Shown here one piece after another: positions 1 through 11,352 of a DNA stretch of 64,000 nucleotides. The notes beneath the pieces are model-generated. The model worked only from the letters and a program-made list of their open reading frames with translations, did not search any database and was not told the origin of the DNA. Made by a program: the position numbers and the translations under genes. Source of the DNA: Blumeriella jaapii (lineage: Eukaryota > Ascomycota > Leotiomycetes > Helotiales > Drepanopezizaceae); assembly GCA_009599575.1 (NCBI GenBank), contig VWND01000073.1:1364001-1428000 (forward strand), read 5' to 3'. The number at the start of each line of letters is the position of its first letter. The first letter of the stretch is position 1.

Positions 1-162
1 GCACCTCGTTCTGTCGTGCGGTTGAGGGGTCCGACACAACTCTCACGCTCCTCCTGCCCAGACCCCAAACAGTCCTTGCTGTCACTCAAAGTACCCAAAG
101 CCGACTCTGTTGTGCAACCCGATTGTTGCAGCCCAGCAGCGAAGGACATCATACGCAACAGT

Positions 163-1029
163 ATGTATCTTACATTCAACGCTCCGCGGGTTGATGATTA
201 TGTATGTTTCATGCAAACTACTCGTTCCTCTACACATGAGGGCTGTTTTCCCTTCTAGCTCTTCGTCGTTGTTTCGATTCAGCTCTGTTTATCTAACAAT
301 TCCCACAGCACCGAGCTCTCTTCCTCACCCACCTACGTCCAACTTCAGATGACTCCCTCAACGTTTCAGGAATAATGTTCCACGCAAGTTACGCAGGGCC
401 AGATGGCGCTCCAGAGAGCATGCCCAAATTTTGGCAGCTCGAACAGAAGTCTTCAAGTGACGTTTCTTCTGCCAAATCTCTCGTGCTCTTGTACAAGATC
501 TTCACTCTAGATCCTGCGCGTGGGTCTCTTGAATCTCAACGCGAGGAGATATGTTCAATCATTCGTCGAGTGCCTCTTGGCCGGCAGAATCGCGAAGCTC
601 AAATCGGGCCTCTGGCCGAAGGAGAAGGGAACCCGGTCCTCGATGGCTACGACTGCGTGATATGGACCATCGATGCAATCGACGCCTTAGCCAAAGCTGG
701 AATTCTCTCTCTGTCTGAAATGGGTTTCAAAACTGGAGGTGAGACACAACAAGCCCGAACTTTGGCTTTTTTTAATCCTCTTCACATACACATCCGAAGC
801 TCACTTATACTCATACTATGAGCGGACTGACATCTCTTCATTAACCCCGTCACACTCTTGCGAGTCGCAAGAGACACCCGTTTCCGCCAACTACCCGAAT
901 GAGATGCTGACTCGGATTGATCTAGGCGAGCTTATGGCTGCCGCCCGAAAGCAAGCCGGCCCAGAAAATGCTCGGAGCATGGTCGGTGTAGACTTCGGCG
1001 GGTTGAGGGTGATCAATGATCCGAGATGA
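163..1029 (+). CDS. Fungal protein of unknown function, small single-domain
   Basis: Deduced exons 163-201, 309-738 and 872-1029, about 209 residues. The first exon gives MYLTFNAPRVDDY; after a GTATGT...ACAG intron the frame continues HRALFLTHLRP and then runs into the long open stretch from 375. The second intron (739-871) has a GTGAGA donor, and the AAG acceptor at 870-871 restores the frame. The blocks DDYHRALFL, FHASYAGP, IIRRVPLG and YDCVIWTIDAIDALAKAGIL resemble a common small fungal family with an N-terminal YHWALLL-like block, a central RVP block and a tryptophan/alanine helix, for which I know no function. No signal peptide or membrane segment is seen. The second acceptor is the least certain boundary; the next AG upstream would break the frame. 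Confidence 0.6.
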
Positions 1030-2700
1030 CGTCCCCTACGTTTCTTCGATGGCTCTCGATATAAATCCCGTACTTGAGTGTGACGTGAATTTGTCGATAT
1101 CTTTGTCTTCGGTCTTCTGAGCCACACTCTTCGACATCTTGACGATAGGATTTTTCTTTCTTTTTCGTTTCTTTTCTTTTGGGGACATTCTGCATCAATT
1201 CGTTTTGTTCGCTTCTATGCGGGAATAGCTCATTATGGCTGATGATCCTGGGTTGCTAATTTTACGCTATTGTTCTTATCTCTGCTTTTACCTCATTAGA
1301 GCATTCTGCATGATATGGTGTTCTTTTTATTGCTGGTACCTTAAAAGACATTGTGTAGTACGGGATGTATCTTATCGCACGATTGGGATCTCGCTGTTTG
1401 AACTTCTGGCGATTGAGCGGGAGCGGTGCGTTGATTGACATGTCCGTAGTGTTTCGCTTTGGGGCTGACGGGCATGGCTCGGGCATGGAATTCCAACACG
1501 CAATAGTAGAAGGAATCGGTCTTGTCAATATGAAGATCGATAAAATGTAATATGTGTATGTACATGGGAATCAGGGCAGAAGACTATTTACTTAGATTTT
1601 GAAAGTGATTTCCAAAAGCCTCCCACTTTGCGCTTGCTTTACCACCGTGCGTGCTACCAAATCCTATCGTTCTCGATTAAGGACTTGTAGCTTCGAACGT
1701 CTTACTGGGATTCTGAAAGTAGATAGCCGCTGCAGGACCGATGTCGAATGTTTTGGGCCTACTTATCTACCTAACGCAAGTGGGCTCCATCTGCTCCCGA
1801 TTCTCCTGACCCGGTAAGTGAGAACGAATGACTTCACAGTTCCACTAGGATTTGGGTTTTTAGGGGGCAACTAGGCTCCACAGCTTCAACTTCAGATCAG
1901 CCTGACTAGCCACGCAGCGTCATACATACATTACGACAGGCCATGTGGATGACTCCCGACAGAATGTGGCTCAAGACGATCGAGTCTCTTTTGGACAAGA
2001 AGCGCGGAATCTAGCGCCAGTGCCGGGGCAAGTATCCCGGCACAAGAAGCCGATGCCGTGATTGCACCATTCGCGACACAGATAGAGATAAGGTAGTCCC
2101 CAAGGTGACGAATGAGCAACGGGGGGAGAATTGCAGAGCTTTCGCTTTGAGAGATTCAAAATGCAGGAGGGGAGGGGCTGGCTCTGAATAGCCTCAGGAG
2201 CGACAAGGTAGAGAATGACCTGTCTGACGAAATCGTTCTCGCTTAAAGCAACATGTCAACAAACCAATAACAGGCTGGTTAACTTCGACCACGCAACAGT
2301 GTCTATGCTCTATTTAAAACCGGCATGCCACGTGCAGGTATCCGCTGTACTGTACCAAGCGTTGTCGTATCGACTTACTGTATTATATTGTTGACCAGTG
2401 CTTTTTGTTTCAAGAAAACTCCTTCCACGGTACATGCGTTAAACAGACTGTAAGTATTGCCTCATCTCGCAGCACGCGTCTTACCCCTCACCAAGGTAAC
2501 CTTCTATAGGCTCGCCCCACCTCCAAGCCGGATGTTTAGCCGTGATCATTCTACAAACTGTACTACTGTACTGAGTACCATATTCAACAACAGGCTCCAC
2601 GATCCATGTCCAAGTGTATTTGTGCTCTGTCCTTTTGTTGTTCCAACTCCGTACTTCGCATTGCACGCCACCAAAAAACCGCGCATGACAACTGCGCGCA
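1030..2700. other. Intergenic, no gene seen
   Basis: Only short unrelated open frames on both strands. The right part (about 2340-2600) is the presumed promoter of the aldose epimerase and carries TACTGTAC-type motifs around 2345-2355 and 2557-2570. Confidence 0.6.
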
Positions 2701-3809
2701 ATGGCCGATGAAGCTCCCTTTGAGTTCCTCCCGCTGGGGGCTATCATCCAGTCCTTCTTGGTCGGAAAAGACAAGTTGAATATCGTTCAAGGCTTCCCTC
2801 AACAAACTCAATACGTCGCACACAACACCCCCTTCTTTGGGGAGACGATCGGCCGGGTAGCGAATCGCATCGCCCACGCCGAGATCAAGTCCTTGAACAA
2901 CCGATCCTACTCCCTCGCGAAAAACAACGGGGCCCATTCCCTACATGGGGGCGTGGCGGGTTGGGGAAAGCGGATTTGGCAGGGTCCGAATCCGGTTGGG
3001 CTGAGGTCCATCCCAGGCGTAGAAGAGCTGAAGGGCGGCGAGAGCGTGGCATTCACTTTGATGGACAAGGATGGCGAAGAAGGCTACCCGGGGACAGTGG
3101 ATGTCTGTGTCGTGTATACCACTGGGCTGCAGGAGAGTGAAGGTGGGAAGGAGGTGAGAGTTCTAGGCATCGAGTATGAAGTGAGATTGGTCGGCGATGC
3201 TGTCGAGGAGACCGCTGTGAATGTCACGAACCACTCGTAAGTCCCCTTCTCCCTATCGAAAGTCCGAGCTATTTTACTGTACCAACAACGGCCCTCGGCA
3301 GATATTTCAATCTCAGTGGTCTTCCTACCATCCAAGACACTGTTGTAACTCTCTGCACCTCTGCATATCTCCCACTAGACGATGGCATACCGACAAGCAC
3401 CCAAACCGCTTCGTACCCTGACATTGAAGCCAATGTGCCGTTCACTCTCGGTACATCGCTTCCCGACATTGACGATTGCTTCGTCGTGAATCCATCCCCT
3501 GCAGCTTCCATCCCTCTCGATACTCGCTCATCGCCGCTCCAAAAGCTGGTATCGGCGTACCATCCCTCCACCAAGATCCACCTGCAAGTCCTCAGTACCG
3601 AGCCCGCGTTTCAGTTCTACACTGGCAAGTACATTGACGTGCCAGAGGTGGATGGTGTCAAGGCCCGGGGACCTCGAAGTGGATTCTGTGTCGAGCCTAG
3701 CAGGTATGTGAACGCGATCAACGTCCCTGAATGGAGAGGTCAAGTCGTTTTGAAGAAGGGAGAGGTATATGGAAGCCGGGTTGTTTATAAGGGCTGGAGC
3801 GATGAGTGA
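2701..3809 (+). CDS. Aldose 1-epimerase (galactose mutarotase family)
   Basis: Two exons, 2701-3236 and 3302-3809, about 347 residues. The intron 3237-3301 starts GTAAGT and ends GGCAG; splicing restores the family signature NHSYFNL across the junction (NHS in exon 1, YFNL in exon 2), which fixes both boundaries. Other family blocks are GETIGRVANRIAHAEI near residue 42, the HSLHGG motif carrying one of the active-site histidines, and a C-terminal FCVEPSRYVNAIN block with the catalytic glutamate. The enzyme interconverts alpha and beta anomers of aldoses, feeding galactose or glucose into the Leloir pathway or glycolysis; it is probably cytosolic, with no signal peptide. Starts with other ATGs upstream are out of frame. 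The neighbouring genes suggest no specific pathway. Confidence 0.92.
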
Positions 3810-4970
3810 GGAACGACTGCAAAATGGGTGTTTGGGAGAGAAGTGTGATGAACGACGGGAATGCTCTTCTTGAGTTCGAAGACTCACCAATGCTTCGCAA
3901 CAAATCCCGGCACTATTCTTAATGAGCTAAGATTTTGACCGGGTACTTGCCGTCTCTAGGTAGCGACATAGGATCTTCATCATCCGGTTGACGCATCAAG
4001 GGTCCTTCCTTACGTAGGTAGTCTCTGCGAATTTCAAGCGCAGGCAGATTCTGAGTTGCGTGAAAGCCCATATCGTCTAGTTTCATCGATGAGCTTCTCG
4101 TAACAGTATGGCCTTTGGTTAAGTGATGTCTCAGATAGGAGCAGCCACATTTGAAAACAAAGATCCCGAAGTGTCCAGATAGGTAGGTAATACCGAGTCA
4201 AAACGCTAGGGGCTCAAAAGCTTGCTTGAACAAGCAACGGCTACTGCTTGTCGATGTTTAGCTGGCCATGTATAATAATTATATGGCAGCAACTTCGTTA
4301 ACATTCATGAAGCAGACGTACTAACGCAAGACCGAACCGTTGAACGCTTTCCCGGGCACTAAAGAAGAGTAGGACTGCACTGTCATGTGGATTCACAATG
4401 CATAGCCAATGAAAATTGAATGAAACTATTGTATAATTATGGCCCTTGGAAGCGGCCTTCAATTTTCTCGTATGGCAGATCCAAGTCAACGAGTTCCAAA
4501 GCAAGGTCTTTCGGTTTATCTCTTTTTGTAAAAACCATCTTGAATTTGGAGGTGACGAATAGGCGAATTGACCCAGCCGGTACCCAGGACTTGCGTCTCA
4601 GTCCTCACTCAACCGCGCTGTTCCACCATGCTTTGAATTTTGCATTCGATGGCCTAAGCTTGCCATCGGCTGTCGCTTAGATTTGTGAAGCCACCACACT
4701 CTCAGCGAGACGCCGAGAGTGCATCTTGTGCCAGATATACTGTACATCGATCTAGCGTTGGTGTGCCTTTTCACGAGGCCGATTAGGGAACCGTAATAGG
4801 CGGGCGAGATGCGACTCACAGGTGAGCTAGGAGGTCCCTTTGACTTTAGAAGGGTGGACTTTCCAGGCCAACTCTCGAGGAATGTTGCCAGACATATCAG
4901 AATATCCGCGCATCGTCATTCCAATAACGGCCTATTCGTCACCTAGCGACAATTCCACTGGCCCCAAATC
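3810..4970. other. Intergenic between convergent genes
   Basis: Convergent 3' region between the aldose epimerase and MED8. Short open frames only, somewhat AT-rich around 4200-4560. No RNA gene or repeat recognised. Confidence 0.6.
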
Positions 4971-5748
4971 TCAGAAGATCCTCGATGTTTCTGCTCTTGC
5001 CGTTAGGGTCTTTCCGCAGTTGCCCAGTCCATACTCGACCTCTCCCATGCTACTTCGTCGGACTGCAGTGACTGCGACACCAACATCCTCCGTTTCTTCA
5101 TCGGCACTGCTGGCATCATCGCTGCTACTATCGTCTTCCAATTTCCGACGCAGGCCAGTCCTGACATTCTCTATACCTAGATCTCGTTCCTCAAAAGTGT
5201 AGTTGTCATCAGCTTCGTCCTCAGCATACGTTCTGATCCGAGCGCTAAGCCATTTCATCGCCCCCTCTAACAACTCATCCTCGGCCTTTTCGTCAGTACC
5301 CCGCTCGATGACCGTGGTGTGGGTGCTGCGTCCTTCCTCTACCCACGTTTCGACTTGTGGCTCCAGCTTCTTGCGCAGTAAATGTGTGAGAACGCCCTCT
5401 TGCGTACGGCCCGGGTAGTTGGTGGATGGATAGATAGCGGCTCTATTTAAGAGATCTGCATTCTTGGACATGAGTTCCGTAATGCTCTCGATATTGCCGG
5501 CAAGGATGGACGCCGAGGTTTGAAGGGATGACCTTAACACGGACCAATGGTCGTTAGCTACTTCGTCGTCCAGCTCGAGGAGCGTGTCTGAGGGTTAGAG
5601 TAGATAGGCGACAATACCATTGTGGAAGAAGGCCACTTTGTTGTACATCTTGTTTTAGTGATGCGATGCTGCTGGAGAGGTTGAAGAACCGCTGGCGGAG
5701 CTGCTCGAGGGCTTTGATGTCTTCTTGGGTCATAGCAGCTTGCGACAT
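4971..5748 (-). CDS. MED8: Mediator complex subunit 8
   Basis: Two exons on the minus strand, 5748-5637 and 5587-4971, about 242 residues. The N-terminus has the Med8 helix (DIKALEQLRQRFFNLSSSIASL); exon 2 carries LQTSASILAGNIESITELM and the strongly conserved LLRKKLEPQVETWVEEG block. The C-terminal third is acidic and serine-rich (EDDSSSDDASSADEETED). Med8 belongs to the Mediator head module, bridging activators and RNA polymerase II in the nucleus. The intron (5588-5636, 49 nt) has a good branch site and CAG acceptor, but the only in-phase donor is the weak GTGGCC; a GTATTG donor nearby gives the wrong frame and a 30-nt intron. The exact N-terminal junction is therefore uncertain. It is divergent from the EF-hand gene, with about 250 bp between the starts. 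Confidence 0.85.
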
Positions 5749-5997
5749 GATTGCAGAGGGTGACTGTGTGGGTGAGACGGACGTGAGTCGAGAGAAGTTG
5801 TCGAAGTCGTTAACATTTCCGACATGTGCTCGAGAGCAATTGAGAGTGGTGAATGAAAGTGGCTTCGGCTGAGGCTACAGCCCCACTTTTAATATTCTGT
5901 CAGCCTTGCAGCAGCATCGTACCCCTTCCGGGGTCAATAACCGAAAGTACCGGCATCGCAACCAGCAACCTTCATATCCGCGCCTACTGTGGTCGCC

Positions 5998-6675
5998 ATG
6001 GTAAGCTTCTGCGATGCCGACTCATAACAGATTCTCCATTAGCTGACATCTCTGCCACAGCCAGCAAAACGCCGCGGGGCAGAGCCAGCTGAGGCCTCGG
6101 TGGCGAAGCCATCCAAACTCGCCAAGGAGCATAACATCACTGCGGCAGAGGAGTTAGAGATCAGAGAAGTCTTTGAGCTGTTCGAGGAGACGCGCAAAGG
6201 TGAAAAGGAAAAGGTCATTCCGATTGGAGATGTGCGGAGAGCTATGAAGTGCGTTCCCTTCCGCGTCGACGCGCTGCCGGGTGCTAACGCAGGTTCTCGC
6301 AGAGCCTTAGGTATTGCGCCGGGCCCGGACGAGCTCGAAGAATTCATATCCATCCTGGACCCCGACGAGGAAGGCTTCGCGGTCTACAGCTCGTTCGTTG
6401 CCATCTGCGCCCTGAAGTTCCACACTCGAACCCGCACCTCAGATTCCCACGCGAAGGAAGTGGACGAAGCGTTCGCTTTGTTCACAAGTAGTAGCGGAGA
6501 AGGGCGGATTACACTTGCGACTCTGAAGAGGGTTGCGAGGACGCTGAAGGAGGACGTGGACGAGGAGCTGATGCGTCGAATGATTTCGGAGGCCAACGGT
6601 GGTGCCGGTGTGACAAAAGGCGTGGAGAAAGACGAGTTCGAGGCAATCATGAGAAGGGCGGGGGTGTGGAGATGA
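5998..6675 (+). CDS. EF-hand / calmodulin-like protein
   Basis: Deduced exons 5998-6000, 6061-6248 and 6303-6675, about 187 residues. The first exon is only the ATG, followed directly by GTAAGC; after the CACAG acceptor the reading is PAKRRGAEPAEASVAKPSK and then AAEELEIREVFELFE, the usual start of an EF-hand pair. The second intron (54 nt, GTGCGT...CGCAG, branch GCTAAC) restores RRAMKALGIAP. EF-hand-like helices occur at about residues 30-65, 70-100, 115-150 and 150-180, but the loops are degenerate (FEETRKGEKEKV, LDPDEEGFAVY, TSSSGEGRITL), with at most one or two plausible calcium loops, so it may be a structural or weak calcium sensor. The overall design recalls fungal calmodulin-domain proteins near centrin; no precise orthologue is assigned. 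Confidence 0.8.
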
Positions 6676-7236
6676 CCGGCGCATTTGACGAGACATGAAG
6701 TAATGATCTGAAAAATTCTGGGCATGGTAGAGATGGATTTCCTCGAGGTTCTGGCGTCGGTGGACAACGCGACAATTGGCCACTCATTTGTGAACGGTAG
6801 TGCAATGTTGGGCATATTGCAGGAGCGTGGTATCTGGGACAGAGCTCATCAACGCTGGAGGTGGCGATGCAGCATGAAATTCTGCGAATTACAACGAACC
6901 TGCGACGCTAAAAGCTTCTACTGGAGACATCGTCAAAGCTATGAGGAACCCACGAGTAAAGATGATTGGGGCACATGCAAGGGGAGGGTGGGTGTACGAG
7001 AAGAACACGGAGGCGTCAGACGGCTCCATGATCTGTGAGATTTCTCAAATATGAAGGGCCTGCTGCTTGTCATCCATTCTTTCTGAGACACCTGTGGCGG
7101 CAGGGACTTGAGTCAATCATCCCACGCGTGGAGCGTATTTCGAATCTCAGGCACAGGCTCACATGCCTAGATACGTCAACGTAAGCACATGTGGTTCTTC
7201 TGGTGTTGCAAAGGTAGCATCTCTAAGCTCGTTACT
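6676..7236. other. Intergenic between convergent genes
   Basis: Convergent 3' flank of the EF-hand gene and NUS1. It has one meaningless open frame (6724-7038) with no family character; nothing else seen. Confidence 0.6.
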
Positions 7237-8358
7237 CTATCTACCAAACCTCATTTGAGCACTAGCAAAGTTGTACAGCGCCCGCAGAAACACTTGATAC
7301 CCAACTCCGTGATTATCCTGCACGTGAAAGATCTCTGTAAGTCTGATCTGCCACGGCGGGTATCCCGACAGCTCAACTATAGGCCCAAACAGGACCAAAA
7401 GATCAGGCTCGTTCATGACGCTTTCCGAAATCTCGGCATCGACAAGCTCGATGTTGATGTCGTTCGGAGAGAGCTTCGAATGTTGAGACATCTCAGCGAG
7501 GGTCTTAGTCAGGTCGACCAGAGAGTCCCGGCCATCCTCAGCGGAGAGCAGAAGGACAGACAAGCTTTTGACCGGCGTTCTGGCAAGTTCGCCGGTCGAG
7601 AAGTGGGCATTGATTCTATGGAAGGGATGTGCGGTGCTCGCAATGACAGTGCCGGGTGCTGGGGCCCGAAATAGGATAATAGTTTCCTGGACACTGCCCG
7701 ATGAGTCGCAGGAAGAAATCCTTTTAGAACGCCTGACACCCATTAATACTAGCCCACCCAAGAAGCACAATTTACATACCGGTCTTCTCGTAGATAGAAA
7801 GCATTGGAATTCCCGCGCAAGCACACCACGCGGACAGTTCTGCAACCTCGTCCACGAGGGTTTCTAACCCGGCACCACCCCGGCTTCCATCTTCAAGTTT
7901 CAACACCACGCTGATATGTGCAGGTAGCCGGCTCAAGCCCTTGACATCTTTCTGTATGAGCTCAGGCGTTCGGTGGTGATAGTACAAGATGGCGAAGATC
8001 CTATCTTTAACCGCATGGTAGGCTTGTCGTAGCCGTACGTAAATCGAGAAGACCGTATGGACTATAGCGTACAGTAGGGCGTGGAGTTGGTTGCGCAGAA
8101 ACTTCCGCAGCCCGAGCCTCGAATGTGACACCGGTTTGTGGATCCGAATCGTTGGGATGGACGTACGGCCGTCACGACTCGAGGGAAGTTGAGATGGCGG
8201 AGCAGGCAGATACGGCTATCCATCTATCAGTGATTGCTCGGAAGCGAGTTAGATGGACCAACCTCGATAAGCTTCTCTCGCTCAGCCGGCGTCAACAAAT
8301 TATGGTTGAGCTTCGCATCTTCCCTGTAGATCTTCCTTTCCCGGGTCGCGCGAGGCAT
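7237..8358 (-). CDS. NUS1: Dehydrodolichyl diphosphate synthase subunit Nus1, with a frame break
   Basis: Minus-strand exons 8358-8263, 8215-7780 and 7732-7237. Exon 1 reads MPRATRERKIYREDAKL; exon 2 continues PYLPAPPSQLP, a membrane-associated helix (HALLYAIVHTVFSIYVRL), then YYHHRTPELIQKDVKGLSRLP and IPMLSIYEKTG. Exon 3 has GVLKGFLPATHRAVSRKL and LSLRAPHIPSIES in one frame, then LSVLLLSAEDGRDSLVDLTK, EPDLLVLFGP and GYPPWQIRLTEIF in another, ending MRFGR with the C-terminal RxG motif of the family. Nus1 pairs with the cis-prenyltransferase to make dolichol diphosphate on the ER membrane for N-glycosylation. The break lies at about 7560-7625, in a poorly conserved linker; no GT...AG pair there restores the frame except a 32-nt one that would delete the conserved LSLRAPH block. 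Introns are 47 nt each. Confidence 0.88.
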
Positions 8359-8430
8359 GATTCGGCGCGTTTTCTTTCGGGCTCCTGTAATGATTCCGGT
8401 AGTGGGTGAGATGGTGGATGATAAATGGTG

Positions 8431-8465
8431 GGTGGAGGATGGAGGATGGAGGATGGAGGATGAAG
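8431..8465 (+). repeat. GGATGGA microsatellite
   Basis: Four to five tandem copies of GGAGGAT in the NUS1 promoter region, just upstream of its ATG on the minus strand. Confidence 0.8.
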
Positions 8466-8593
8466 GACCTCGACTTTCTTTCGTACTCAAGGCATTCGTC
8501 AGAACAGAAGGCTGGGTTGAGGCGCAAGCCGCAAGGCCACGCCTCCATGTGGCTGATGTAACTTGGCTAGACAAGCTCCCGGCGCTTCCGCGA

Positions 8594-8618
8594 CGGAGCG
8601 GAGCGGAGCGGAGCGGAT
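8594..8618 (+). repeat. GAGCG pentamer repeat
   Basis: About five tandem GAGCG units in the divergent promoter region between NUS1 and the PPN2-like gene. Confidence 0.85.
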
Positions 8619-9001
8619 AGTCACGTGGCATGGAGATTGTGCTGCTTGACGCCAAGGACGTGTCAGGATACCTAAAACGTACGTACCCTTTCTGGCCACT
8701 GTGCATTCAACATCTCGAAGTCCCACGCGTACACGAAAGGGGGATTTCTTTAGCCAGCAACAAGGAATTTGCTATCTCTCTCCATATCACGATAGGGCAA
8801 TTCACTATTGACGCCGGATCCATCCAGTAACGCTCGTTGAATGAATGCGTACAGCCTCGTCGAGAGAGAACACCGACCCGAGCCAGCCAGCCAGCCCGCC
8901 CAGCGAGCGACAAGCATGTTCTCAGTAACTAAATCTCTACCCAAAGCCCCCCGAAGCCGAAATCCCGGCCACGACCGTTCGTCGGACTGGCGGTCTTCGG
9001 G

Positions 9002-10046
9002 ATGCTGTCTTGGCTAGGCTTTGTTCTGTTTTTGCGACACTCCGAGATCATGGAGATGGTGGTGGCGAAAGCAGAGGCGTTTTGGCCGCCGGAGCTCGAA
9101 CCGCTGGTTGAAGAGCAATTTGGTCTGGGCCGCCATCCGCCCTTCTCGGACCTGGTTCAACTGATGGACCTGCCTGCGGCCTTGCTTCCAGAAACAGGCA
9201 AGAATCGTCGACCGGGCCGGCTGGTGGTGGTGGGTGACGTACACGGCATGAAGGAGGAACTGCAGGCTTTGCTGGACAAGGTCAAGTTCAACCAGAAGCA
9301 TGACCATCTGGTCCTGGCGGGAGATCTGATCTCGAAGGGTCCGGACTCGCCGGGGGTGGTAGACCTGGCTATGAGTCTGGGAGCGACGGCCATCCGGGGC
9401 AACCACGAGGATCGCATTTTACTCGCGGCGAAAGACATGAAGCGAGAGCAAGTGGACACTGGACTACCTGGGCCAACCGAGGATGCTGACACGGAGTACG
9501 ATGCACTGGAAGAAGAGAGCTTCAGCCATGGTGACTACAATGATCGCAGACTTGTCAAAGCCTTGGGACACAAGCGACTTAAGTGGTTGAAGGAGTCCCC
9601 GGTCATATTAAGAGTAGGAACATTGGGGTCCATGGGCGAAGTGGTCGTCGTGCATGCTGGCCTGGCCCCGGGTGTTAAGTTGGAAAAGCAAGATCCGTCG
9701 CTGGTCATGAATATGCGGACCATCGGTAAAGGAGGGGTACCAACCGATGGGAGAGGAGGGGTTGCTTGGACGAAGGTAACACTACTTCTGTTCGACCTGG
9801 CGATTCCATGTTAACATGCCGTAGGTATGGAACAAGTTCCAAAAGACCCTTCCAAAACATGCCCGCACGACCGTTATTTATGGACACGATTCCAGAAAGG
9901 GCCTACAGATCAAGAAATACTCTATGGGCATTGACACCAGCTGTGTGAAGGGTGGCCGCCTTACCGCTGTTGTGATCGAAGGTGGGCAGTCGGAATGGTC
10001 TCACAAACTTGTACACGTCGGCTGCAAAGATGGTCGCGCAAATTAA
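9002..10046 (+). CDS. PPN2: Ppn2-like calcineurin-type metallophosphatase (polyphosphatase)
   Basis: Exons 9002-9775 and 9825-10046, 331 residues from the ATG at 9002. All metallophosphoesterase motifs are present: GDVHG, GDLISKGPDS, GNHEDR, a late HAG (VVVHAGLAPG) and GHDSRKG at the junction-distal end. The intron is 49 nt (GTAACA...CGTAG) and restores AWTKVWNKFQK. Yeast Ppn2 is a zinc-dependent vacuolar endopolyphosphatase held by an N-terminal membrane anchor. Here the anchor (LSWLGFVLFL) begins right at the first Met, and the same frame continues upstream with more hydrophobic and basic residues (RPFVGLAVFG) to an in-frame stop at 8930-8932. An ATG at 8916 would reach this frame if the C6 run at 8947-8952 had one more C, so the true N-terminus is uncertain. 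Confidence 0.82.
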
Positions 10047-11352
10047 AGATGCCTACCTATTTATTATTGTGTGTTTTGGCCTGGCTGATTGTTAAGCATT
10101 TGCGATCTATGGGGATACCACTTCAATAGAGCTAGGGCGGCGTTCTGGTCAGTCACTAGGTTAGGGATCGTTGAAAGGCTTTTGGGTTCACTCGACTAGG
10201 GACACTGTGTATCACTTTAGACAATATTGGCTACATAGAGTTATCGTTTGCTTATATAGGTCGCGTGAAAATCAACAAAGGGCAAGAAAGGGCTCTTTTA
10301 GGGGATCGGTGCTTTTTATAGATAGACAGCCATTACAATTCAATTGTTCATAGCCTGCGGAGGCAGGCTCGTAACTTTCGAAAATCGCTAATCAATTATT
10401 ACACTTCGGGGCTTGGGTTGGTTGCTCTTCCGATTTGAACAGTCTCGGTCAAGAAAGAAGCAAAACTGAAGCTCAACCGTTCAAAACATTAAATGTGTTG
10501 AGGCATTCTGCGCAATACAATGTTTATCTTATGCAAGAAAGGTAACTTCATGTCTGAGCTACATACTAGTCCTTGATCCGATTTGAAGTTTTGCTTGAAT
10601 GCAAAAGTCGTCCTCGAGTTGAATTACTTGTTCGATGCCGTTGCGTGGAGCCCGCAATGACCCAAGAAATACGATAGTAACAGAATGGAAAGTGCACAAA
10701 GTCGTGTCGCAACTTGCGACAGATATTGATCGTGTGCTCTGAACATCTCGGGTCTCGCAGATCCGCTTAGAGTGGCTCTGAGGTAAAGTTGCTTCGCTTT
10801 GCTGATAAGACTCGTACTTGACGGTGATACTTCGAGCAAAGAAGCTTGCTCTGGCTATCCGGCCCCACCCGATCGGACCCACCCGATGCAACCTTACTAC
10901 CTACTTGGCCAGGCTTCATGCCTGGATAGTGGCTGAAATTCAAGCATATTATAGACAAGGTCTGGTAGGTACGTTGCTTACTGTGGTACGCGACTGAACA
11001 CAACAAGTGCAATAATGGAGTGTGTTATGAGAGCTGAAACCTTCGCTGTTTGACAGGCTGAAAAGAGTCAAGCGAAAGAGTGATGATTGGAAACAGAACG
11101 TCCCGAACATGTCTCGGGACTACCAGCCAATTGGCAGTTTTACGGGGACTCAGTGGCAAACATGGAGCAGTGTAGTTGGACGGTATAAAATTCCCTTTTA
11201 AACCCTCTTCAAGCGGTGTTAGATGTATGAGATCCACCAACTAGTAACAAAACGCCTAAGATATGCAATACATAACACCATAGCCAAAAAAAAACATTAT
11301 GTGACATTGATATATCATGTTCGTTATATCTTCTCAATCATTCGTGTAGGTA
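10047..11352. other. Intergenic between convergent genes
   Basis: About 1.3 kb without a supportable gene, AT-richer than its surroundings. Short frames on both strands lack family character. No terminal repeats, transposase fragments or tRNA seen. Confidence 0.55.

Noticed and set aside
7555..7630. A 32-nt intron (GTCATT...CATAG) as the explanation of the NUS1 frame change
   Set aside because: Frame arithmetic works, but the intron would be far shorter than others here and would delete the conserved LSLRAPH motif.
10047..11352. A decayed transposon in the AT-rich gap
   Set aside because: No terminal repeats, no target-site duplication and no transposase-like translation on either strand.
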